From: Robiginitomaculum sp.
Lineage (GTDB): Bacteria > Pseudomonadota > Alphaproteobacteria > Caulobacterales > Maricaulaceae
Direction: 5' to 3'
NCBI GenBank assembly: GCA_021776635.1
Contig: JAJFFN010000002.1
Coordinates: 62,001 to 126,000 of the forward strand
Length of the DNA stretch: 64,000 bases
Below the pieces are notes generated by a model, which was not told where the DNA came from, searched no databases, and saw only the letters and a list, made by a program, of their open reading frames with translations. The translations under genes were made by a program, and so were the position numbers. Each line of letters begins with the position of its first letter. Position 1 is the first letter of the stretch. Positions 40,869 through 48,444 of the stretch are shown here, piece by piece.

Positions 40869-41801
40869 ATGGCCGTCGAAAAAAGAAAAATGAATTTGGC
40901 AGAGGAATGGAAACTTCAGCTTGATAAAATAAAACTCAAGCCGGATCAAATTTACTCTATCCATAATAAAATCCGTACATTAACCAATAAATTTGATGTT
41001 CCAGGACCGGAAATGCGGGATGTCTTCGATTTTGACATCCATCATGAAAATTTTCCTGTGCCAGTACGTTTATATGTTCCAAAAGGTGCGGCTCGGGAAA
41101 ATGGGCCTTGCCTTGTATATTTACACGGAGGCGGATTTGTAACCTGTTCGGTGGATTCCCATGAAGGTGTCTGTTTACGAATAGCCGACAGTTCAAAAAT
41201 GCGTGTACTGTCTGTGGATTACCGTTTGGCACCTCAATACGCATTTCCAGCAGGGCCAGATGATTGCGAGCTTGTCCTTAACTGGGCATTACAAGGAAAT
41301 GGGCTTCAATATGGTATTGATGCTACTCGTTTAGGTATAGGCGGGGATAGTGCAGGCGGCAATATGGCTGCCTATTTAGCGCAAAAATACCGTGAAGATT
41401 TAAAAGTACAGATATTGCTGTACCCACTCATGCAAATGGCTGAAATCAAACCACAAAAACCTGGGCCGCAAGATATGTTGCAATTAGGTGTCGTGGCATT
41501 GAAGTTCGTTCTTAAATACTATGTCGTAGATGCAGATGTAACTTCAACGAGAATTTCACCTTTATTTGAGAAAGACTTAAAAAATTTACCTCCCGCATAC
41601 ATATTGACATGTGGTCTGGATCCGCTTCGCGAAGAAGGACTATTGTATAAGCAATATCTTGAGGACAATGATATTCCGGTTAAATATGTTCACGAAAAAG
41701 CAATGCCGCATGGCTTTTTAAATTTTTCTAAAGCATTTCCAAAGGCCCGAACTTTACCGATAGAAACAGGAAAATTTGTTCACAAAGCCTTAAGGTACTA
41801 G
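40869..41801 (+). CDS. Alpha/beta hydrolase, hormone-sensitive-lipase family esterase
   Basis: A 310-residue hydrolase with the oxyanion-hole motif HGGGF, nucleophile elbow GDSAGGN, an acid in CGLDPLREEG and the catalytic His in MPHGF, the set that defines the HSL (family IV) esterases. The N-terminal cap (about 1-70) is present; there is no signal peptide. It is last in the apparent three-gene unit with the acyl-CoA synthetase, so a lipid or ester substrate is likely, though not identifiable. Confidence 0.88.
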   Translation: MAVEKRKMNLAEEWKLQLDKIKLKPDQIYSIHNKIRTLTNKFDVPGPEMRDVFDFDIHHENFPVPVRLYVPKGAARENGPCLVYLHGGGFVTCSVDSHEGVCLRIADSSKMRVLSVDYRLAPQYAFPAGPDDCELVLNWALQGNGLQYGIDATRLGIGGDSAGGNMAAYLAQKYREDLKVQILLYPLMQMAEIKPQKPGPQDMLQLGVVALKFVLKYYVVDADVTSTRISPLFEKDLKNLPPAYILTCGLDPLREEGLLYKQYLEDNDIPVKYVHEKAMPHGFLNFSKAFPKARTLPIETGKFVHKALRY

Positions 41802-41832
41802 GGTCAGGGGCTCTTAAATCACTTATTATAAA

Positions 41833-42216
41833 TCATTTATTTAAATCTCTGGCAATTTCGGGGCGGGCGAGCAGTTCGTTCATCTCTGAAGCTGTATCGA
41901 ATGTTGTATCGACTTCAAATCTAAGTGTTGGAGTGGAGCGCATTTTAAGTTCACGTCCGAGCTTTCCGCGTAAAAACTTCGAACAACGGTTCAGGGCGGC
42001 TACGACCTCAGCTGTCTTAATGCCACCAAGCGGTGCAGCATAAATCCGTGCCGTTCGCAAATCAGGTGATGCCCGCACCTCGGAAACTGTGATAGATACA
42101 CCTAGTAAATCAGGATCACGAAAATCTTCTCGTGCGATAATATCTACCAAAGCTCGACGAATTAATTCGCCAGCCTGTAGTTGTCTTTGACTAGGTGGTT
42201 TTGCCTGTTTACTCAT
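41833..42216 (-). CDS. rbfA: Ribosome-binding factor A
   Basis: Cold-shock 30S maturation factor with one KH domain. The 127 residues have the family start QLQAGELIRRALVDIIAREDFRDPDL, then VSEVRASPDLRTARIYAAPLGG and KMRSTPTLRFEVDTTFD. It is downstream of infB in the same direction but separated by 279 bp, more than usual for this operon. Confidence 0.95.
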   Translation of the reverse strand: MSKQAKPPSQRQLQAGELIRRALVDIIAREDFRDPDLLGVSITVSEVRASPDLRTARIYAAPLGGIKTAEVVAALNRCSKFLRGKLGRELKMRSTPTLRFEVDTTFDTASEMNELLARPEIARDLNK

Positions 42217-42495
42217 TTCGTTTTCTCATTTTAGTAAAATCATTTTTGTTATGTTGAGGCTGTATTTGAATCCATTTTCAAATTTCTAGCACACTAAGCT
42301 AAGAATTGTTGGCGTTCTTGCTCATTATTTTGACATGCTATTGGCAAATTAAACGCAGAATCGTGCACGGAATAGAAATAATCAAATTATCACCTAACAA
42401 TGACATAATAGTATCTGGTGTAGGCTTGGTAAATGCTGGCAATATTAGATGTTATAGAAAACCCGAATAACAAAATAAAACTTTCGAACAAATAT
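42217..42495. other. 279-bp gap between infB and rbfA with no recognised gene
   Basis: AT-rich, no convincing coding frame, no tRNA, no strong terminator. In many relatives infB and rbfA are nearly contiguous, so rbfA may have its own promoter here, but I could not find a good one. Confidence 0.4.
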
Positions 42496-45081
42496 CTAAT
42501 CGAGCTTCCGGTCGAGTAATTCGACAGTGAAACATTCAATGACATCGCCTTTACGCAGGTCATGATAATTTTCAAAGCCCATACCGCATTCTTGACCAGC
42601 AACAACTTTTTCGACTTCACCCTTAAAGCGTTTCAAAGTTGACAGCGTGCCTTCGTGAATGACCACATCATCACGTAACAAACGCACACCCGCACCGCGT
42701 TCCACCTTGCCTTCGGTAATCTTGCAACCAGCAATATTCCCGAGCTTCGATATATCAAACACTTGTAGAATTTCAGCATAACCAATGAAAGTTTCACGGC
42801 GTTCAGGCGCCAACATACCTTCAAGCACACCTTTAACATCATCAAGTAACTCATAAATGATGGAGTAATATCGGATTTCAACACTTTCACGTTCGGCCAA
42901 ATCCTTGGCTTGACGGTTAGCACGGACATTAAATGCAATAATTGGCGCACCAGAAGATTTTGCCAACATTACATCGCTTTCATTAATGCCACCAGCAGCA
43001 CCGTGAATAACACGAGCACGTACATCTTCGTTGCCTAAACTTTCAACAGATGAGCGAATAGCCTCGACAGACCCTTGTACATCCGCTTTAACCAACAAGG
43101 CCATTTCGTCGATTGATTTTTGCTTCAATTGTGACAACATTTGTTCCATGGACGTAGCGGCATCAATCGAACCAGTAGCGCTACCTTGCTTGCGGCGGCG
43201 CTTGCGATATTCAGTGATCTCGCGCGCTTTTGATTCCTTACGCACAACTGCGAATGCTTCGCCTGGGGCAGGGGCGCCATCCATACCGAGCACCTCAACA
43301 GGTTCTGAAGGGCCAGCTTGTTTCAGTCTGGCAGCACGTTCATTCATGATAGCTTTGACTTTACCCCAATGCTCACCGGCAACGACTATATCACCACGTT
43401 TAAGCATGCCGCGTTTAATCAAAAATGTAGCAACTGGGCCACTGCCTTTGGCAACTTTAGATTCAATAACAAGCCCATCTGCACGGCGGTTCGGGTTCGC
43501 CGTTAATTCCATCAATTCGGCTTGATTGACAATTGCTTCAGCTAAGTCGCCCAAACCGGTCTTCTTAAGAGCCGACACTTGTACGGTCTGCACATCCCCA
43601 GACATGCTTTCCGTAATAATTTCATGGCGTAAAAGATCTTCTTCTATCTTTTTAGGATTGGCCTGTGGCGCATCCATTTTGTTTATAGCAACAATAATGG
43701 GCGTATCCGCCGATTTAGCGTATTTAATACTTTCAATGGTTTGCGGCATAACCCCATCATCAGCGGCGACGACGAGAACAACAATGTCAACAGCAGCCGC
43801 GCCCCGTGTCCGCATTTCAGAAAACGCGGCATGACCAGGCGTATCAAGCACAGTAATTGTCTCACCCGATTTAAGTTTTAACTGATAAGCTCCAATGTGT
43901 TGGGTGATGCCACCGGCTTCACCACTGGCAACATCAGTCGTACGAAGTGCGTCAAGTAAAGATGTTTTACCATGATCAACATGACCCATAATGGCAATAA
44001 CTGGTGGACGTGGTTTTAACGAAGCTTCGTCGTCTTTGTCATCCGTTGGTGAAAATACTTCAACTTCAGCGTCACTCTCTGCAACCCGCTTCACAGTATG
44101 ACCAAAATCTTCAACAATTAATTGTGCAGTATCTGCATCTAATACATCACTTGCAGTGGACATGTCGCCTTGTTGCATTAGATATTTGATGACATCATTA
44201 GTCCGCTCAGACATACGGTTGGCCAAATCAGCCACTGAAATAGTTTCAGGCACTACGACTTCGCGGTAAACCTTTTCTTTTTCACTTGTTCCACCTGTAC
44301 GGCGCTGTTTTTCACGTTCACGTGCACGTTTCACCGAAGCAAGAGAACGTTGTCTCTCTTCATTACCAGCAAGTGCGCTGACAATTGTAAGTTTACCACG
44401 GCGACGTGTAGGCTCGTTTTTACGCGAACGATTTGGCTTTTGATGCTGCGGTTTGGCCTTTTTAATGCGGCCTCCTGCACGTTCCAATGCAGAAGCATCG
44501 GGAATTGTTGCGGCAGGATCCGCAGCAGGTATATTTTGCTGTACTTCAGGTTTTTGTTTTGCTTTTCGTATAGGGCCACCTGCAATAGGGCGGGCCGCCC
44601 GACGTTCGGCTTCTGCAGCCGCTTTTTCTTCCTTAGCAAGACGAGCGGATTCTTCCGTAGCACGCACATCGGCTTCTTTTCTAGCTTCCAATGCCGCACG
44701 GTCAGCTTCATCTCTCTGGGCAAGAGCTTTACGCTCTGTTTCGCGGGCTTTTTCACGCACAGATTTTTCGGCTTTAGCTTTTCCAACCGCCTGTTGACGC
44801 TTTAAATATTCTTCTTTCGATAAGCCAAGATTTTTTGCTGCAACTGCATCTTGATCCACTTTTTTCTCAGGCGCTGGAGGAACAGCTACACCCAAAGAAC
44901 CTGGAGCTGACGGTGCACCAGGCGCATTAACCAAACGGCGTTTTTTCTTTTCAACTACTACGGCTTTAGTACGCCCTTGTGAGAAATTTGAACGTGCATT
45001 GCCACCCGCCCTAGGACTTCCCAAGGACATTGGCTTGCGTGCTGGTGGTTTATCGCCAGAGTTATTATCTGTATCGCTCAT
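42496..45081 (-). CDS. infB: Translation initiation factor IF-2
   Basis: GTPase that delivers initiator tRNA. In 861 residues: a long low-complexity basic/acidic N-terminus (about 30-260, Ala/Lys/Glu-rich helix), an IF2_N-type segment (VVVPETISVADLANRMSERTNDVIKYLM), and the G domain with GHVDHGKTSLLDALR (G1), DTPGHAAFSEMRTRGA (G3) and NKMD (G4), then domains II-IV. It is part of the rimP-nusA-ylxR-infB unit, with 98 bp between it and the ylxR gene. Confidence 0.97.
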   Translation of the reverse strand: MSDTDNNSGDKPPARKPMSLGSPRAGGNARSNFSQGRTKAVVVEKKKRRLVNAPGAPSAPGSLGVAVPPAPEKKVDQDAVAAKNLGLSKEEYLKRQQAVGKAKAEKSVREKARETERKALAQRDEADRAALEARKEADVRATEESARLAKEEKAAAEAERRAARPIAGGPIRKAKQKPEVQQNIPAADPAATIPDASALERAGGRIKKAKPQHQKPNRSRKNEPTRRRGKLTIVSALAGNEERQRSLASVKRAREREKQRRTGGTSEKEKVYREVVVPETISVADLANRMSERTNDVIKYLMQQGDMSTASDVLDADTAQLIVEDFGHTVKRVAESDAEVEVFSPTDDKDDEASLKPRPPVIAIMGHVDHGKTSLLDALRTTDVASGEAGGITQHIGAYQLKLKSGETITVLDTPGHAAFSEMRTRGAAAVDIVVLVVAADDGVMPQTIESIKYAKSADTPIIVAINKMDAPQANPKKIEEDLLRHEIITESMSGDVQTVQVSALKKTGLGDLAEAIVNQAELMELTANPNRRADGLVIESKVAKGSGPVATFLIKRGMLKRGDIVVAGEHWGKVKAIMNERAARLKQAGPSEPVEVLGMDGAPAPGEAFAVVRKESKAREITEYRKRRRKQGSATGSIDAATSMEQMLSQLKQKSIDEMALLVKADVQGSVEAIRSSVESLGNEDVRARVIHGAAGGINESDVMLAKSSGAPIIAFNVRANRQAKDLAERESVEIRYYSIIYELLDDVKGVLEGMLAPERRETFIGYAEILQVFDISKLGNIAGCKITEGKVERGAGVRLLRDDVVIHEGTLSTLKRFKGEVEKVVAGQECGMGFENYHDLRKGDVIECFTVELLDRKLD

Positions 45082-45179
45082 ATCGTCTTTCTATATCCTA
45101 AAATCAGCGTTTCATAAAGACGCCATTTACAGGTTCTTCTTAAGTGGGCGCACCCTAACGGGGTTTAGCTCACATGCAA

Positions 45180-45947
45180 CTAAATTCCGTAACCAATATT
45201 TGGGTCATTTTTAGCCCCGATATCAGCTGTTTTTACACGCTCATGTTCTCTGTCAGGCCACCCATCAGGCAACAGTTTACGAAAGCCTGCCAACTTATCA
45301 ATTTCGCGCGCAATCGCATTTGCCATCTTCCCTTTGTGAATGCAGGCGTGTACCAAATTATCGCGTCCAATGGTTTTACCTAATTCACTTCCTGTGAAAC
45401 AACCAACAATGGGCGGCATTTTCATGTCTAGTTCTTTTGCAATTGCCTTAACAACAACGCGTATTTTTGATCGCCCATCCGGTTTGCCGTCACTAGCCTC
45501 TATACGGACGCCAACTTTACCGGAACGGGCACAAGAGCGAACATTTTCAAATCCGCTCTCTAACTGGCCTGCCCGTTTCGCCATGCCAATCATACCCAAA
45601 ACCCGCTTAGCAAGGCCCAATTCAATTGCATCAACAAAATCGTCACTCAAGATGATTTTACGTTTTGCCGCTCGCGCAATCGCACCAGATTTTACTGCTT
45701 TTTCAACAGACTGTCGGCGCGCGTCTACCCAAACCCCACGTCCCGGGAGTTTTTGGTAAATATCTGCTACAACTTGTCCGTCTGGACCAAAGACCAAACG
45801 TAACATATCAGCAGGATTACGAAGTTCACCTGACGCAATATCACGCCGTTCACGCGGCTTATGGCCATGTGAGTTTTTAGAAGATACCTCAGGCAATTGC
45901 TGCGCCTTGTTTTCAGAGTTCTCGGTTATGTCAATTTGTGTACTCAA
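45180..45947 (-). CDS. YlxR-type RNA-binding protein with C-terminal L7Ae-like domain
   Basis: Between nusA and infB, the usual YlxR (DUF448) position. The N-terminal half has the nucleic-acid-binding pattern RRDIASGELRNPADMLRLVFGPDGQVVADIYQKLPGRGVWV; the typical CIVTG-like cysteine entry is replaced here by RDIASGE. The C-terminal part (about 110-225) resembles the L7Ae/L30e-like domain often fused in alphaproteobacteria (MIGMAKRAGQLESGFE). It has 255 residues and overlaps the nusA stop (ATGA). Confidence 0.88.
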   Translation of the reverse strand: MSTQIDITENSENKAQQLPEVSSKNSHGHKPRERRDIASGELRNPADMLRLVFGPDGQVVADIYQKLPGRGVWVDARRQSVEKAVKSGAIARAAKRKIILSDDFVDAIELGLAKRVLGMIGMAKRAGQLESGFENVRSCARSGKVGVRIEASDGKPDGRSKIRVVVKAIAKELDMKMPPIVGCFTGSELGKTIGRDNLVHACIHKGKMANAIAREIDKLAGFRKLLPDGWPDREHERVKTADIGAKNDPNIGYGI

Positions 45948-47584
45948 GAACCAAATACATCCTCTGCAGTAAGAACAACATTTTCTTCGTCTGTTGTTTC
46001 TTCTTCTTCGGTTTCGACAATTAAATCTTCTGGCTTAATCCAACCAGCCAAGACGCGAGCTTGCATAATCATGTTTTGAGCAGCGTCCGCAGTAAGACCA
46101 AAGCTTTCCAATATCCCGTCTTCATGTACACGCTCACCATCAACCATTTCGTTGTATCCACGTAGATCGTCGGGGATCATACCAGCCACATCTTCTACAG
46201 TTTTGATTTCATTTTCTCCAAATGTGACCGCAATCGGCAATGTTACGCCTGCAATCGTTAAAACGTCATCCTCAACACCAGCAGCCTTACGTGCCTCATC
46301 TTGCTCAAGAGCCATTTTTTCAAGGAATTCACGGGCACGTGTCTGTAGTTCGGTGGCAGTTGCTTCGTCAAAACCTTCAATAGAAGAAATTTCTTCTGGG
46401 GCAACATAAGCAACTTCTTCCAAATTGGTGAAGCTTTCAGATATCAAGACCTGAGCAATCATTTCGTCCACATCAAGAGCCGTCATGAATATATCTGAAC
46501 GTTCCTTGTATTCTTTCTGGCGACGTTCGCTTTCTTGTTCCTCGTTCATGATATCGATCGCCCAACCTGATAGCTGTGAGGCGAGTCGGACATTTTGCCC
46601 ACGGCGGCCAATGGCTAATGATAATTGATCATCAGGAACAACAACCTCAATACGGTTTTCGTCTTCATCCATTACCACTTTGGTGACTTCGGCAGGTTGA
46701 AGTGCATTGACAATAAAGGTCGCAGCATCATCATTCCAAGGTATAATATCAATACGTTCTCCTTGAAGCTCATTAACAACTGCCTGAACCCGTGAACCGC
46801 GCATACCCACACACGCACCAACCGGATCTACGGAAGCATCCGAAGTACGAACAGTAATTTTGGCGCGCGACCCAGGGTCACGAGCAACAGCAACAATTTC
46901 GATGATACCTTCATAAACTTCGGGTACTTCTTGCGCGAATAAAGCGGCCATAAATTCGTTGCATGAACGTGATAGGAAAATTTGAGAGCCCCTTTGTTCT
47001 TCTCTTACCTCAAGAATATAAGCACGGAGGCGGTCACCACTTTTAACATTTTCGCGTGGCAATGTTTCTTCGCGTCGAATGATGGCTTCAGTACGACCAA
47101 GATCCATAATAATGTGACCGTATTCAACACGTTTAACAATACCTGAAACAATTTCGCCAACCCGTGTTTTATACTCTTCGTATTGACGCGCACGTTCAGC
47201 ATCACGAATATGTTGCATGATAATTTGCTTGGCCATTTGACTTTGCACACGGCCAAATTCAATAGGCGGAAGTGGGGTTTCAAAGGTCGTCCCAATAACC
47301 GCATCCGGATTATCAAGCATCGCCGTTACCAAATCAATTTCAGCAGATTCGTTTTCAACTTCCTCAACAACTGTGATGACCCGCTTGAGAGACATTTCAC
47401 CCGTAACCGGGTTTAATTTGGCACGAATATCATTTTCAGTCCCATAACGTTGTCCAGCCGCTTTTTGGATGGCTTCTTCAATGCCTGCCAATACAATCTC
47501 TTTATCAATTGATTTTTCTTGGGCTACAGCTTTCGCAATTTGCAAAAGTTCTAACTTGTTAGCACTAATTCCTGCTGTTGACAT
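45944..47584 (-). CDS. nusA: Transcription termination/antitermination protein NusA
   Basis: RNA polymerase-binding factor. In 546 residues: N-terminal polymerase-binding domain, S1 domain (about 135-200, GEIVSGIVKRVEYGHIIMDLGRTEAIIRREE), two KH domains (about 205-345, including ACVGMRGSRVQAVVNELQGERIDIIPW), two helix-hairpin-helix-like repeats and a very acidic end (ETEEEETTDEENVV). Its start abuts the rimP stop, sharing base 47584. Standard length and order. Confidence 0.97.
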   Translation of the reverse strand: MSTAGISANKLELLQIAKAVAQEKSIDKEIVLAGIEEAIQKAAGQRYGTENDIRAKLNPVTGEMSLKRVITVVEEVENESAEIDLVTAMLDNPDAVIGTTFETPLPPIEFGRVQSQMAKQIIMQHIRDAERARQYEEYKTRVGEIVSGIVKRVEYGHIIMDLGRTEAIIRREETLPRENVKSGDRLRAYILEVREEQRGSQIFLSRSCNEFMAALFAQEVPEVYEGIIEIVAVARDPGSRAKITVRTSDASVDPVGACVGMRGSRVQAVVNELQGERIDIIPWNDDAATFIVNALQPAEVTKVVMDEDENRIEVVVPDDQLSLAIGRRGQNVRLASQLSGWAIDIMNEEQESERRQKEYKERSDIFMTALDVDEMIAQVLISESFTNLEEVAYVAPEEISSIEGFDEATATELQTRAREFLEKMALEQDEARKAAGVEDDVLTIAGVTLPIAVTFGENEIKTVEDVAGMIPDDLRGYNEMVDGERVHEDGILESFGLTADAAQNMIMQARVLAGWIKPEDLIVETEEEETTDEENVVLTAEDVFGS

Positions 47585-48147
47585 TAGATGTCTCCTTTTT
47601 GAGATGGGTTGTTCTTGTTAGATATTTTCTTGTTGTTATTAACTTTGTTATTCTTTGAACCTTTTTTAATCATTTCATCTGTGATTAAAAGCTTGGCCTC
47701 GCTGATCCAGGAAAATGGTATTAAGGCGGTCTCTTGTTCTTTATCAAGATTAATAGCAACGTTTTCGCCGTCAAGTCCGGCCAAAGTTCCTCTAAAGCGT
47801 TTGCGCCCTTCGACAAATCTGTCCAATTCAAGTCGCGCAAGTTGTCCTGAGTATTGTTCGAAATGTTTCAAATCGGTGAGGGGACGGTCTAACCCAGGAG
47901 AAGACACCTCTAATACATAGGCATCATCAATTGGATCTTCAACTTCGAAAACGGAGGAGAGTGCTCGCGATAATTGTGCGCAATCTGAAACATTCATCAT
48001 ACCGTCTGATAATCGCTCCGCCATGATTTGCACCACACTCCGGTTACCACCTTGCACACGGATACGGACAATGCCGTAGCCCATATCCTCTGCAACAGGG
48101 CTAGCGATTGCCAATATACGATTATCCATATTTGTTTTGGTCTTCAA
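47584..48147 (-). CDS. rimP: Ribosome maturation factor RimP
   Basis: A 30S assembly factor and first gene of the nusA-infB operon. The 187 residues include GYGIVRIRVQGGNRSVVQIMAER, DCAQLSRALSSVFEVEDPIDDAYVLEVSSPGLDRPL (the strongest family signature) and a Lys/Asn-rich tail (after residue 160) that is probably disordered. Upstream lies an approximately 100-nt leader with a terminator. Confidence 0.95.
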   Translation of the reverse strand: MKTKTNMDNRILAIASPVAEDMGYGIVRIRVQGGNRSVVQIMAERLSDGMMNVSDCAQLSRALSSVFEVEDPIDDAYVLEVSSPGLDRPLTDLKHFEQYSGQLARLELDRFVEGRKRFRGTLAGLDGENVAINLDKEQETALIPFSWISEAKLLITDEMIKKGSKNNKVNNNKKISNKNNPSQKGDI

Positions 48148-48192
48148 GTTTTTCTCCTATATAACACTTCACGCACGTTAGAATTAGGCAAT

Positions 48193-48218
48193 AAAAAAAC
48201 GGCCCCTTGCGAGGGCCG
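48193..48218 (-). terminator. Terminator/attenuator in the rimP operon leader
   Basis: On the minus strand, CGGCCC and GGGCCG (48213-48218 and 48200-48205) enclose a short loop and are followed by seven T (48193-48199). A second hairpin, TCCCA/TGGGA (48223-48237), precedes it. Because both lie between the predicted promoter and rimP, they would attenuate the operon rather than end an upstream gene. A terminated leader before rimP is known in gammaproteobacteria (rimP leader). Confidence 0.7.
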
Positions 48219-48257
48219 CCATTCCCATCCTGTGGGAGGCGCCATGTAATTGGTAGC

Positions 48258-48286
48258 TTTATAGGGGAGTAAAAAACATTTGTCAC
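48258..48286 (-). promoter_or_regulatory. Predicted promoter of the rimP-nusA-infB operon
   Basis: On the minus strand, GTGACA (48281-48286) and TATAAA (48258-48263) are spaced by exactly 17 bp, each one mismatch from the sigma-70 consensus. Transcription would begin near 48251, giving an approximately 100-nt leader that includes the attenuator hairpins. Confidence 0.6.
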
Positions 48287-48444
48287 CTAGTTTTTATGGT
48301 ATTTGTGGTAAATTCAAAATTTATGATATAAAGACTTAACTAAGGTCAGGACCTAACGAATCTTACAGGTATTTAATTTTACAAACCTGTCCATTCCATT
48401 ACTGATTATCAACTAATTTAATTAGCTCATTTTGGGGAAGTCAT

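Noticed and set aside
42390..42620. Minus-strand frame between infB and rbfA as a possible gene
   Set aside because: It starts inside the end of infB in a different frame, has no ribosome-binding site and looks like translated AT-rich intergenic DNA.
44331..44805. Long open frames on both strands inside the infB N-terminal region
   Set aside because: They are shadows of the repetitive Ala/Lys/Glu codons of IF-2; composition and position match the shadow pattern.
45120..45175. GC-rich ACCC...GGGT element before infB as a terminator
   Set aside because: The stem is only about 4 bp and no T-run follows on the minus strand.
48340..48375. AAGGTCAGG stretch that hints at signal recognition particle RNA
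   Set aside because: The rest of the conserved SRP core (GGAAG...GCAGCC) is absent and no fitting stem surrounds it.
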